Assembly: GCA_039024895.1 (NCBI GenBank)
Contig: JBCCPJ010000014.1
Location: forward strand, 1-64,000
Reading direction: 5' to 3'
DNA: 64,000 bases
Source: JAJDOD01 sp039024895
GTDB lineage: Bacteria; Pseudomonadota; Alphaproteobacteria; Rhodobacterales; Rhodobacteraceae
Shown: positions 16,975 to 25,173 of the stretch, piece after piece
How positions within the stretch are numbered: the stretch's first letter is position 1
Layout: the number at the start of each line of letters is the position of its first letter
Notes under the pieces: generated by a model
Told to the model about the DNA's origin: nothing
The model's input: the letters and a program-made list of their open reading frames with translations, nothing else
The model's database searches: none
Translations under genes and position numbers: made by a program

Positions 16975-17315
16975 GCTGTTTTCTGTGTTACGTCTAATGC
17001 TGACCTAACGCAGGCACCGTCGCGCTGACTGCGGGTGCTGGGTTTGTGTTTCGGGGTGCCAGCGCCTAAGCATCGATGGTTGCGACGGCGGGGATACATG
17101 GGCGAAAACTCCGCCTTGCAATGCATGTGATATTGTAACATATGAGGCGTGCAAACATGCAACAACGAGAGTTGCGAAAGACAGTGGCCGGTCTTGTCTG
17201 ACGTTGCAGCGACCGGTTTCAAAACGTTTTACCCCGCCCGGATGCACCATCCCAGCCTAGGCAACCCATAGCAGTTTTCTTTTCGAAGACCGAAGAGTGA
17301 GTAGGGACGCCACCT
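16975..17315. promoter_or_regulatory. 340-bp intergenic region with operator-like inverted repeat
   Basis: No convincing gene. Around 17120-17162 there is a 7-bp inverted repeat, TGCATGT and ACATGCA, separated by 26 bases. Inside it is a second imperfect palindrome (CATGTGAT/AACATATG, 6 of 8). A CTTGCA -35-like hexamer precedes it. This is the probable control region of the three-gene unit that starts at 17316. ArsR-type regulators bind imperfect palindromes of this sort, but no regulator gene is adjacent. Confidence 0.35.
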
Positions 17316-18455
17316 ATGATTATGGACACGGATATCGGGTTCCCAAACCACCTGCATGTGGCCGTGGTAGGTGCGGGGCCCGCTGGTCTTGGTGTGGCCC
17401 GTGTTTTGCGCGATCTGCAAATCCCGGATGTCTGGGTCCTTGAGCGTGGCAAGATCGGTCAGAGTTTTCTCGATTGGCCGGTAGAGACCCGGCTGCTCAC
17501 GCCGTCATTCCCGGGCAATGTCTTTGGCGTGACCGATCTTAATGCGATTAGCTTTGATAGTTCTCCGGGCTGGTCGCTTCGCAGTGAACATCCGACCGGG
17601 CAAGCCTATGCGCAATATCTCTCGCAGGCTGCCGAGATGTTTGGCGTCAACGTCCAATGCGGTATCGATATTCTGTCTGTTGAACCGGTCGATAACGGTT
17701 TTGCCTTGCAGACCAATCGCGGGTCTTTCACGGCTGAATTCGTCATTTGGGCTTGCGGTCATTTCGGGGCGCCCTCCGATGCGGCCCTGCCAGGAGCCGA
17801 GCTAGGTCGGCATTACGGCACGGTGCAAAGCTGGAATGACATTGCCGAGGACGAAGTCTATGTCATTGGCGGCTACGAAAGCGGGATCGACGCGGCTATC
17901 GGCCTTGCCCAGACGGGTAAGGACGTCATCGTGTTGGATCGCGGCGCGCCATGGCTCGACGGTGACAAGGACCCAAGCCGCAGTTTGTCGCCTTATACCC
18001 AACAACGGCTTGATGTGTTTCGTAAATGCCTGTCAATTACGCTCTTGCCTGATGCGGATGTGATTGCGTTAGAGCAGGAAGCAAACGGCGTTCACATCCT
18101 TGCGGGTGACGGGCGTTCCTGGCTTTCGGATGGACCGCCCATTTTGGCGACGGGCTTTATTGGCGGCACCAAGCGCGTGTCGGACTGGTTTGATTACGGG
18201 CCCGATGGCCTCCCGGTGCTCACCGCTCAAGACGAGTCTACGACGATGCCGGGGCTTTTCCTTGTGGGGCCAGAAGTATCACACCGGGGGCATCTGTTTT
18301 GCTTTATCTACAAGTTTCGCCAACGTTTTGCGGTGGTTGCAAGAGCTATCGCTGGACGCATGGGCGTCGATACGGAAGTCCTCGAATTCTATTACGATAA
18401 CAACATGTTCCTCGATGATCTGACCTGTTGCGATGACGATAAATGCCTGTGCTGA
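17316..18455 (+). CDS. FAD/NAD(P)H oxidoreductase, flavin-monooxygenase-like (ArsO-like), with Cys-rich tail
   Basis: A 379-residue two-dinucleotide-fold flavoprotein. The FAD-binding V-V-G-A-G-P-A-G-L-G (about 16-25) opens it, and the NAD(P)H site V-I-G-G-Y-E-S-G-I-D-A is mid-protein. The ATG-type A-T-G-F motif and C-terminal F-L-V-G-P-E complete a thioredoxin-reductase/flavin-monooxygenase-like fold. The extreme C-terminus is C-C-D-D-D-K-C-L-C, a soft-metal or redox tetracysteine. It precedes an Acr3/BASS-like permease by 21 bases. The layout recalls ArsO-type flavoproteins of arsenic loci. The arsenic assignment rests on neighbours and recall, not on a search. Confidence 0.7.
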   Translation: MIMDTDIGFPNHLHVAVVGAGPAGLGVARVLRDLQIPDVWVLERGKIGQSFLDWPVETRLLTPSFPGNVFGVTDLNAISFDSSPGWSLRSEHPTGQAYAQYLSQAAEMFGVNVQCGIDILSVEPVDNGFALQTNRGSFTAEFVIWACGHFGAPSDAALPGAELGRHYGTVQSWNDIAEDEVYVIGGYESGIDAAIGLAQTGKDVIVLDRGAPWLDGDKDPSRSLSPYTQQRLDVFRKCLSITLLPDADVIALEQEANGVHILAGDGRSWLSDGPPILATGFIGGTKRVSDWFDYGPDGLPVLTAQDESTTMPGLFLVGPEVSHRGHLFCFIYKFRQRFAVVARAIAGRMGVDTEVLEFYYDNNMFLDDLTCCDDDKCLC

Positions 18456-18476
18456 GCGGAAGAAGGCGGGAGTGAC

Positions 18477-19484
18477 ATGAACTCGCATACCGGTTTGGCA
18501 AACGTCGAAGATAACGACATTCCGACTCCGTTTAGCACGGGCGCCCTGTTTCTTGCGACGATCGCCCTAGGCGCGGGCATCGGCCTGTCGACGCCCAGCG
18601 TCGCAGAGACGATGTCCCGGGGCATCGACTCGACATTGTTGGTTCTGATCTTCCTGCTGTTTTTCGAGTTACGCCTCGGGGCGATTGCCAAGGCCTTTGG
18701 CAAGGTGAGGTTTCTCGCAATCGCTTGGGGCGCGAATTTCCTGATCATCCCCGTCATCGGCTTCACCATCGCGAGCCTCGTCTTTTCAAGCGAACCGCTC
18801 TTGTTCACGGGGTTGATGATCTACTTTCTGGCGCCGTGTACCGATTGGTTTTTGGGTTTCACGCGGATGGCGCGGGGCGACACTGAACTCGGCGCGGCAC
18901 TCATCCCGATCAATATTGTTACGCAGGTTTTGCTCTTTCCAATTTGGCTTTGGGCTCTCACCCAAAGCTCGGGGCTTTTTGACTTCGGGGCGATGCCAGA
19001 CCTCCTCATTCAGTGGTTTGTCCTGCCCTTGTTGGCCGCGCAAGCATTGCGGTTTGCTGCAGATACAGCCCTGCCGCGCGTTTGGAGCGACCGAGGCTTC
19101 GCCCTTATCAGCAGATGCGTCCCGGTTGTGCTTGCGGCTTTGATCGCGCAGATTTTCGCCACGCATGTGGGCGCGCTTGCCTTGAACCCGAAACTCTTTG
19201 CGCTGGTCGCCCTCGGCGTTTGCCTTTTCTTTGTGATGACGTTTCTTGTCGGGGAAGGGCTCGCGCGACTGTATCACTTGCAATATCCGCAGCGCGCCTT
19301 GCTTGCCATGACTATGGCCGCGCGCAATGCGCCCCTTATGCTGGCCTTGACGGCCGTTGCCCTCCCTGACCAGCCATTGATCCTGGCCATGATTGTCTTT
19401 GGCATGCTGGTCGAAATCCCCCTTCTAACGGCACTAAAGCAGCTTCTGCTGCGACTCCGTGGCGTGACCGAGCGAGGTATTTGA
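18477..19484 (+). CDS. Acr3/BASS-superfamily permease (putative metalloid efflux)
   Basis: A 335-residue protein with about 10 hydrophobic segments. It has the signature A-P-C-T-D-W-F-L-G-F-T-R-M-A-R-G-D (about 120-136), closely resembling the A-P-C-T-x-W-V-x-x-F-T motif with the essential cysteine of Acr3 arsenite exporters. The bile-acid:sodium-symporter-like half N-A-P-L-M-L-A-L-T lies further on. Acr3 moves arsenite out of the cell. This member is divergent and substrate choice is uncertain. ATG 18477 follows GGGAG. Its TGA overlaps the ATG of the next small gene by one base, so all three genes form one translationally linked unit. Confidence 0.75.
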   Translation: MNSHTGLANVEDNDIPTPFSTGALFLATIALGAGIGLSTPSVAETMSRGIDSTLLVLIFLLFFELRLGAIAKAFGKVRFLAIAWGANFLIIPVIGFTIASLVFSSEPLLFTGLMIYFLAPCTDWFLGFTRMARGDTELGAALIPINIVTQVLLFPIWLWALTQSSGLFDFGAMPDLLIQWFVLPLLAAQALRFAADTALPRVWSDRGFALISRCVPVVLAALIAQIFATHVGALALNPKLFALVALGVCLFFVMTFLVGEGLARLYHLQYPQRALLAMTMAARNAPLMLALTAVALPDQPLILAMIVFGMLVEIPLLTALKQLLLRLRGVTERGI

Positions 19485-19699
19485 TGTCGCACGTCCCAGA
19501 CACCTATGATGAGTGGAAGCACTGCATCACCGTAAAATGCGGGATCCCCTTGACGCAAAGCTACGTGCAAGAGCGTCTGACGGCGCTCAATGATCAAAAG
19601 GACTACCACACGCAGCGATTTGTTGAACGCTGGGGGGCTGATCATCACGCGCGTACAATTGCTTGGTTTGAGCAAGCCGCGCAGGAGTTTGCTGCTTAG
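19484..19699 (+). CDS. Small conserved protein (71 aa) of the permease unit
   Basis: The ATG shares one base with the permease stop (TGATG), and GAGG lies upstream. The 71-residue product is soluble and helix-rich, opening S-H-V-P-D-T-Y-D-E-W-K-H-C-I-T-V-K-C-G-I-P-L-T. It carries two cysteines separated by five residues, with several histidines later (DYHT, ADHHAR). This could be a metal-binding or chaperone-like peptide serving the permease or the flavoprotein. I do not recognise the family. Its position argues that it works with the two upstream genes. Confidence 0.65.
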   Translation: MSHVPDTYDEWKHCITVKCGIPLTQSYVQERLTALNDQKDYHTQRFVERWGADHHARTIAWFEQAAQEFAA

Positions 19700-19974
19700 T
19701 CTTTGCCCGATGATATATAAGCAGCGGCTCGTGGTAACTCACATCTTTCGCGTGCTGCCGGTGGCATAGACAGTTTCGAGATGCGGTCCTGCTTCGCGCA
19801 GGTGAGAAAGCCCCTCTGACGACTGTCACGCGATGGTCATGTTCTGTGACTAAATGTACCCCAAATCGGGGGCTTGTCAGCACACAAGCGCCAGATATAG
19901 TGGCGACAGACGTTGGCACGGTGCCCACCGTTCTGACGCCCATGCAGAGGCAATGAGTGGGGTAGGAGTGCTTC

Positions 19975-20559
19975 ATGGCCGGTGAGTTCAGAACGAGTTT
20001 CGTGCGCGAACCAAACAATCTGAGACATCACCCCGCGCTTGTGTTGAACGCGGATTACCGACCTTTGTCTTACTACCCCTTATCGCTGTGGCCTTGGCAG
20101 GATGCGATCAAGGCCGCCTGGCTCGACAGGGTTACCATCCTGGCCGAATATGACGAGGTGGTCCGAAGTCCCTCAACCGAGATCAGAATCCCTTCGGTCG
20201 TCGTCCTGAAAGACTATGTTCATCCCCAGAAGCGCGTGGCTTTCACGCGCTTCAATCTTTTTCTGCGGGATGAATTTCAATGCCAGTATTGCGGCGCCAA
20301 AGGCGAGTTGACCTTCGATCATGTGGTGCCGCGCGCGCGGGGCGGCGTGACCAGTTGGGAGAACGTCGTGGCTGCGTGTTCGAAATGTAACCTCAAGAAG
20401 GGGTCGAAGAGCATTTCCCATGCGGGGCTGTCACTGCGAAAACCGCCCCGTCAACCAGGCGCGGAAGAGCTGCGCAATCAGGGCCGCAAGTTTCCGCCCA
20501 ACCACTTGCATGAAACCTGGCTCGACTTTCTCTATTGGGATGCGGAGCTCGAAGCCTGA
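19975..20559 (+). CDS. HNH endonuclease-domain protein
   Basis: A 194-residue protein. The N-terminal part begins with L-N-A-D-Y-R-P-L-S-Y-Y-P-L-S, the conserved opening of the chromosomal HNH family. The nuclease module has the zinc cysteines C-Q-Y-C and C-S-K-C-N around F-D-H-V-V-P-R-A-R-G-G and W-E-N-V-V-A-A-C. The DH plus later Asn make the HNH catalytic centre. AGGAG lies 7 bases before the ATG. This single-copy protein is widespread in Rhodobacterales and not obviously part of a restriction or homing system. Its cellular role is unknown. Confidence 0.85.
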   Translation: MAGEFRTSFVREPNNLRHHPALVLNADYRPLSYYPLSLWPWQDAIKAAWLDRVTILAEYDEVVRSPSTEIRIPSVVVLKDYVHPQKRVAFTRFNLFLRDEFQCQYCGAKGELTFDHVVPRARGGVTSWENVVAACSKCNLKKGSKSISHAGLSLRKPPRQPGAEELRNQGRKFPPNHLHETWLDFLYWDAELEA

Positions 20560-20621
20560 CCAGGGTTTTGAGCCGGGTGATGACGCTTTCTTTCCGTAAG
20601 GCAGGCGGTTACTTTTGATGC

Positions 20622-21584
20622 ATGGCTGATCCCTTCTTCACGCCCGTCTCTGGCTTTGACCTGCCCCGTTTTGCGGGCGTGCCGACGTTCATGCGTCTGC
20701 CTCATGTGCCGCCGGGGCATGAGCGGTTCGAGGACGTGGATATCGGTCTGGTGGGAGCGCCCTGGGACGGCGGGACGACCAACCGACCGGGGCCGCGCCA
20801 CGGGCCGCGCCAATTGCGGGACGCATCGACCATGATCCGGGCGGAACATCCCGTGAGCCATGTCCGACCGTTCGAAACCGTCCGTTGTGCCGACCTTGGG
20901 GATGTGGGGCCAAACCCAGCGAGCATTCCCGACAGCCTCGATCGCATGGTGGCATTCTTTGAGCGCGTGAAGTCAGCGGGTATCCGACCGTTAACAGCTG
21001 GAGGGGATCATCTGTGCTCTCTGCCAATCCTGCGCGCCTTGGCCGAGACGCCGCTCGGGATGATCCATTTTGATAGCCATACCGATTTATATCATAGCTA
21101 TTTTGGCGGGGAGATGTATACCCACGGCACGCCTTTCCGCCGTGCCATTGAAGAGGAACTGCTCGACCCAAAACGCGTCGTACAAATTGGTATCCGAGGC
21201 ACCATGTATGACCGCGAAGACCTGGATTTTGCCGCGAGCGTGGGCGTCCGTATCATCCGCATCGAGGAGTTCTTCGCCCGAGGCGTTGCCGATGTCATGG
21301 CCGAAGCGCGGGAGATCGTGGGGCAAGCGCCAATCTATGTGAGCTACGACATCGACTTCATCGATCCGACCTTTGCGCCCGGGACTGGCACGCCCGAGGT
21401 GGGCGGCCCCAACAGTTTCCAGTCGCTCGACGTCTGCCGTCACCTAAGCGGCCTCGATATTCGCGGGGCCGATCTGGTGGAGGTGTCACCGCCCTTCGAT
21501 GCCGCGGGCGGCACATCGTTCCTCGGCGCGTCGGTGATGTTTGAACTGCTTTGTGCGATGGTGAGCGGATCGAAGACGGGCTAG
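20622..21584 (+). CDS. Agmatinase-family ureohydrolase
   Basis: A 320-residue member of the arginase/agmatinase family. Metal-ligand motifs in order are G-G-D-H (His), H-F-D-S-H-T-D (Asp, His, Asp), and S-Y-D-I-D-F-I-D-P-T-F-A-P-G-T-G-T-P-E (Asp, Asp) for the binuclear manganese centre. It hydrolyses agmatine or another guanidino compound (guanidinobutyrate is possible) to urea and an amine, feeding polyamine or nitrogen metabolism. The last bases CTAG form a palindrome that gives the stop of both this gene and the convergent one. Confidence 0.87.
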   Translation: MADPFFTPVSGFDLPRFAGVPTFMRLPHVPPGHERFEDVDIGLVGAPWDGGTTNRPGPRHGPRQLRDASTMIRAEHPVSHVRPFETVRCADLGDVGPNPASIPDSLDRMVAFFERVKSAGIRPLTAGGDHLCSLPILRALAETPLGMIHFDSHTDLYHSYFGGEMYTHGTPFRRAIEEELLDPKRVVQIGIRGTMYDREDLDFAASVGVRIIRIEEFFARGVADVMAEAREIVGQAPIYVSYDIDFIDPTFAPGTGTPEVGGPNSFQSLDVCRHLSGLDIRGADLVEVSPPFDAAGGTSFLGASVMFELLCAMVSGSKTG

Positions 21585-21880
21585 CTCGCTTCCCCAAGCT
21601 GCACTTCGCCGCGCGCGACACGCTCCAGAAAGGACACCGTTTCGGGGTTGTCCTGCCGCCAAGTATAAAAGGCGGTGAAACCTGCCTTGTTCACGGCATG
21701 CTGGTCCTTCGGCGACATCTCGAAATAGCCGCGCGTATCCACGTTTGGGACGAAAGCAATTTTTATTTCCTGATAGATGGCGCTGCAGTACTGGACTTCA
21801 TCATAGCTCAGGTAGCGTTCCTCGGCGATCTGTCCGCAGGCAAGATATCCAACGATGAGTGAGAGTAGTTCGTTCGTCAA
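21581..21880 (-). CDS. Conserved hypothetical protein, 99 residues
   Basis: A 99-residue protein with a short hydrophobic N-terminus (L-L-S-L-I-V-G-Y-L-A-C-G) and two early cysteines (Cys15 and Cys32). It has no recognised domain. The start is TTG 21880, preceded by GGAG at 8 bases. No ATG serves. Its stop shares the palindrome CTAG with the agmatinase stop. It lies downstream of the radical SAM gene on the same strand. Function unknown. It may be exported or membrane-associated if the N-terminal stretch is a signal. Confidence 0.5.
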   Translation of the reverse strand: MTNELLSLIVGYLACGQIAEERYLSYDEVQYCSAIYQEIKIAFVPNVDTRGYFEMSPKDQHAVNKAGFTAFYTWRQDNPETVSFLERVARGEVQLGEAS

Positions 21881-21991
21881 TTGGCCAACTCCGGCAAAGT
21901 GGGCCTCCCTGGGAGCAAACTTGCCGGAATTGGTTAATGCGGGGTTAGCAAAACGCGCCGCTTGACGCGTGCGTGCGCGCCTCTGCCCGAT

Positions 21992-22150
21992 TTATATGCG
22001 CTTGAATGCCGGCTTCGATGCGTTTTCAGGCGCCTCACTTTTGCGGTTTGACCACATATCTCGACGTGTTTGCAGGTCAGCCTGTAGCTTTTTCTGCTCG
22101 TCGGTCAGGCTGAGCAGCTTGCGCCGCCAAGGACGCAGAATTTCGCGCAA
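21992..22150 (-). CDS. Small ORF overlapping the radical SAM 3' end (52 aa, uncertain)
   Basis: This reading frame overlaps the last 46 bases of the radical SAM gene and runs on to a TAA at 21992. It encodes a charged helix with heptad-like leucines (L-R-E-I-L-R-P-W-R-R-K-L-L-S-L-T-D-E-Q-K-K-L) and an RI end. Codon choice and amino-acid mix look protein-like. The only available start is TTG 22150, without a clear Shine-Dalgarno. It may be a coupled small protein, or a frame-shifted C-terminal extension of the radical SAM enzyme. Confidence 0.35.
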   Translation of the reverse strand: MREILRPWRRKLLSLTDEQKKLQADLQTRRDMWSNRKSEAPENASKPAFKRI

Positions 22151-23055
22151 TGGGGGTGGTTGAGCTGGACAGACCGTTCGGCCTCTTCTAGCGTCTCGCC
22201 CAATTCGAACTCAGGTGCATAGGGCAGGAGGGTGCAGGCGAGGACGGTAGGCGCCTCTGCCCCCTTACGCTTGACCACCATGCGCGACGAGGCACACATC
22301 ACATCGTTGGGCGATTTGTCGAGGATACCCCAGCAGGCCGTCGTGATCTCGGGCACGTCCACACTTTCGTCCATTTCCGGGAAAAGGACAGTCGCGCCGG
22401 GGTGCATGGCGTCAATCTCGAAGCCTTCCCGATTGTACAGCTCGGCATAACCCGCGCGGGCGTCCTCCTCCTTTTCATGCCACATAGTACGACCAGCCAC
22501 GGTCATTGTGGCGTCAATGTCGCGCAACCAACGCATGCCGATGAGCGACTTTTCAAAGGCGCCGCGTCCGCGTTCTTCGTCGTGGTACTCGGCTGACCAA
22601 TGATCGAGCGATATCCGCAAGGTCAACTTGTCGGCGTACTTGGTCACAAGCTTCTCAATCCCGTCTCGCACCGTCTTGCGCATCATAGGCCGCATGGCGT
22701 TTGTCAGGACAAGCACATCATAGCCGCGTAAGAGTGCTGCCTCGGCCATGTCGACCATTTGGGGGTTCATGAAGGGCTCGCCACCCGTAAAGCCGATTTC
22801 GCGCACGCCCCACGCGCGTTTTTCAAGCTGATCGAGGTAGTTCTCAACATCGGCGCGCGTCAGGTAAACCAGGCGATTATTTGAGGGCGAGCTTTCGATA
22901 TAGCAATTGATGCAGGCAATATTGCACAAGGTGCCAGTGTTGAACCAAAGGGTCTCGGGATTTGTCAGCGCGACGGAGGCGCGTGTCTCACCTTTTGCCG
23001 TAATCAGCGGGTCCTGGAATTTACGCTGGTTCAGGTCGGAAATGGTGTCTTTCAT
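22105..23055 (-). CDS. Radical SAM protein
   Basis: A 316-residue radical SAM enzyme. The [4Fe-4S] motif C-N-I-A-C-I-N-C places cysteines at 44, 48 and 51. The GGEP-type motif F-T-G-G-E-P-F-M-N follows, then a TIM-barrel-like core. A cysteine group at the end (C-T-L-L-P, H-P-H-C-A-K-F-C-V-L-G-G-A-S-C) could bind a second cluster, as in SPASM-like maturases. Substrate unknown. No precursor peptide or partner is obvious, except the overlapping 52-residue frame. AAGGA lies before the ATG. Confidence 0.82.
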   Translation of the reverse strand: MKDTISDLNQRKFQDPLITAKGETRASVALTNPETLWFNTGTLCNIACINCYIESSPSNNRLVYLTRADVENYLDQLEKRAWGVREIGFTGGEPFMNPQMVDMAEAALLRGYDVLVLTNAMRPMMRKTVRDGIEKLVTKYADKLTLRISLDHWSAEYHDEERGRGAFEKSLIGMRWLRDIDATMTVAGRTMWHEKEEDARAGYAELYNREGFEIDAMHPGATVLFPEMDESVDVPEITTACWGILDKSPNDVMCASSRMVVKRKGAEAPTVLACTLLPYAPEFELGETLEEAERSVQLNHPHCAKFCVLGGASCSA

Positions 23056-23150
23056 GGGGGCGCCGTCCTTCGTTCATAGCTTGGTAAGCTGTTGAGACGG
23101 CGAGGGAAAGAAAAAGCGGCACGGCGTGACGAAGTTGTGAACGCCGATGC

Positions 23151-24497
23151 TTAGGGCAAGCTGATCCGACGCCCCCCAATGGTCAAGCTATAGCGCGGAG
23201 CAAGGGGGTGCGTGCCTGGATCGAAGCAGATCAATCCATGTCCGTGGGTCATGGGCTGACCAAGCCGCAGGGTATGATGTTGTTTGACCGCGTCGAGAAA
23301 GTTGTCTCGGTCATCAATCCCGAGATGCGACCAAAGAAGGGCCATCATTCCGGCGCTATAGGCCGTCGCATGGGACGTGCCGTAGCGCGCGCTGGTACCG
23401 TGCAAGCCGACATGTTCAACGGGTTGATTGCCCGGGTCGGTCTGCCCGCCATAGGCGCATAAATGGTGCCTTTGTGCTTGTCCCGTCCGATCATAATTGC
23501 TGAAGCGTGAATGGTTTCCCGCGCTGTCAATGCTCGCGATCGTGACCACTTCATGAAAGCGCGAAGGATACTTGATCCTGTCTGAATGGCCCCCATTCCC
23601 GGTGGAGGCCAACAGCACCGGCAAACGGCCGGATGGGCCAGCATAACTCGCGACAAAGGCAACCTGTGTTTCGAGCGAGAAGGCCTTCTGCGCGCCTGTA
23701 CCCCCGCAATGCGGGCAGGCCGTCATGGCATCAAAGCCGAGGCTCATGCTGATGACATCGCCTGCGCAATCGTGTTTGGCAATCATCAGGGCAGAAAGCA
23801 GCCCCCAGATCGTGATTCTCCGAGCATGGGTCGCCAGTCGCACATAGGCATATTCCGCATCCGGCGCGAGACTGTGGGCGAGGGTCAGCATCTCTGTCCC
23901 GTGCCCATGGGCATCGCCGTAGGGGGCGGCGACGGGAACGGCTTGGCCCGACGTGATGTCCCAGGCCGCTGCGATAGGGATCGGCCCGGCGTACCCGGTG
24001 TCGAGGATTACGACGCGCCGACCGGCGCCTGTTGCCCCCGCTGCCCGTGCGACAGCTCGCCCGAAACCATCGCGATAGGCGTTATGCTGTCCTCCCGGCG
24101 TGAAGGTACCTCCCACAAGCGCGTCGAGCGTGATGTCGTGATCCGGCTCAATGGCGAAAACCTTGCCATCGGTCCAGGGTTGTTCGCTCAACGCGCTGAG
24201 CGCCTGTTGCGTCAGCTCATCCGTGCGGCCAAAAGGCACTTGGAACCGATAGTAGGACAGTTTGCTTTTCCGAAGCGCTTGGTATGCTTTGCTGGCGCCT
24301 TCGAGATCGTCGGCCAGCGCGCGCTGGTAACTGAATCCAGGCACTTCTGACAAAAACTCGATGAGCCGCCCAGCGATGTTTTCGTCGCTTGACTGAGCGT
24401 CGAATTCAGGTCCGTCGTTCGGCACGGTGACAATTAGGCCTCCTGCCGGGCATCCGTCAGGGCCCAATTCGATGGAAGGGTCACGAGGCTCGGGCAT
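23151..24497 (-). CDS. S8 subtilisin-like serine protease with long N-terminal region
   Basis: A 448-residue subtilase with a complete triad: Asp166 in V-V-I-L-D-T-G, His199 in H-G-H-G-T-E-M, Ser375 in G-T-S-H-A-T-A. The oxyanion Asn301 lies in A-S-T-G-N-G-G. There is no signal peptide, so it should act in the cytoplasm. The first 150 residues are a family-unknown region that may be a prodomain or sensor. A C-P-H-C pair (261, 264) sits in a loop. It starts 4 bases after the stop of the preceding small protein gene, an operon of two. Intracellular subtilases with small partners occur in conflict systems (general knowledge). Confidence 0.85.
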   Translation of the reverse strand: MPEPRDPSIELGPDGCPAGGLIVTVPNDGPEFDAQSSDENIAGRLIEFLSEVPGFSYQRALADDLEGASKAYQALRKSKLSYYRFQVPFGRTDELTQQALSALSEQPWTDGKVFAIEPDHDITLDALVGGTFTPGGQHNAYRDGFGRAVARAAGATGAGRRVVILDTGYAGPIPIAAAWDITSGQAVPVAAPYGDAHGHGTEMLTLAHSLAPDAEYAYVRLATHARRITIWGLLSALMIAKHDCAGDVISMSLGFDAMTACPHCGGTGAQKAFSLETQVAFVASYAGPSGRLPVLLASTGNGGHSDRIKYPSRFHEVVTIASIDSAGNHSRFSNYDRTGQAQRHHLCAYGGQTDPGNQPVEHVGLHGTSARYGTSHATAYSAGMMALLWSHLGIDDRDNFLDAVKQHHTLRLGQPMTHGHGLICFDPGTHPLAPRYSLTIGGRRISLP

Positions 24498-24501
24498 GAG
24501 A

Positions 24502-25086
24502 TCAGAGCGCTACCTTGTAAGTATTCCCGTGCTCGAGACTTGTGATGATCTGGATAACGCCTTTCTGCGCTAGCCCGGCCAGCACATCCTCAAGCCCTTG
24601 AATATCCGCGTAGCCTTTGCCTTTCAGATGTGCTGCAATTTCGGCGAGCGGCACCGCATGGTCGCTGTCTGATCTCCAATGTTCGCCGCCGGTTTTCGCA
24701 ATGGCTGTAACCACCATTTGCTCATCTTCATTCAACCGCCGCACGGCGCCGTTGCTGTTTTTTATGAAGTCCCAAACAATCTTGGCCACCGCAAGTTTGC
24801 TCAAACCTGTCGGATCGGGTGCAATGGCAAGGCCAAGCGCGACAATCGCCTGGAGCATTGCCCAGGCCGTACTGGTTGCGTCGACGAAAATGCCCCCGAA
24901 AACGGCATCCGCGTCGCCCATCCCCTCGGCTTCCGCACCGCTGGTGATATCGGCTAAGTCATAGGCTAGCTTCTGCCTTTCCTCGTCGGTCAGATCATCC
25001 TTGAGCGTGCCGTCATAGTCGGCGGCCAGATCATCAATCAACCGGTTGGTTTCTTCAGCACTCATATCTTCAATCATTTGCGTCAT
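24502..25086 (-). CDS. Subtilase-partner protein with C-terminal winged-helix-like region
   Basis: A 194-residue acidic protein. The N-terminal half is helical and acidic (MTQMIEDMSAEETNRLIDDL). A hydrophobic stretch (STAWAMLQAIVALGLAIAP, about 92-110) could be a buried helix or membrane segment. The C-terminal 70 residues read like a winged helix (E-D-E-Q-M-V-V-T-A-I-A-K, I-A-A-H-L-K-G-K-G-Y, L-E-D-V-L-A-G-L-A-Q-K-G-V-I-Q-I). AAAGGT precedes the ATG. It lies directly upstream of the subtilase with a 4-base gap, so the two proteins probably act together. Which one senses and which one executes is unknown. Confidence 0.6.
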   Translation of the reverse strand: MTQMIEDMSAEETNRLIDDLAADYDGTLKDDLTDEERQKLAYDLADITSGAEAEGMGDADAVFGGIFVDATSTAWAMLQAIVALGLAIAPDPTGLSKLAVAKIVWDFIKNSNGAVRRLNEDEQMVVTAIAKTGGEHWRSDSDHAVPLAEIAAHLKGKGYADIQGLEDVLAGLAQKGVIQIITSLEHGNTYKVAL

Positions 25087-25173
25087 ACCTTTGAAAACAG
25101 ATACGCTCGATCATGCCATTTGCCGGGCATCTCGCAAGTGAGGAAACGCATACATACTGGACCTTTTGCACAT

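Noticed and set aside
16971..17250. Minus-strand ORFs in the intergenic region before 17316
   Set aside because: Cysteine/proline-rich random-looking translations with no Shine-Dalgarno or domain.
19700..19974. Possible small RNA or gene between the 71-aa gene and the HNH gene
   Set aside because: No promoter-terminator pair or convincing frame was found. A CCCC-AAAT-CGGGG hairpin has no T-run.
20622..21584. Arginase instead of agmatinase
   Set aside because: The G-T-G-T-P-E and surrounding motifs suit agmatinase-type ureohydrolases. Without a search I left the substrate open.
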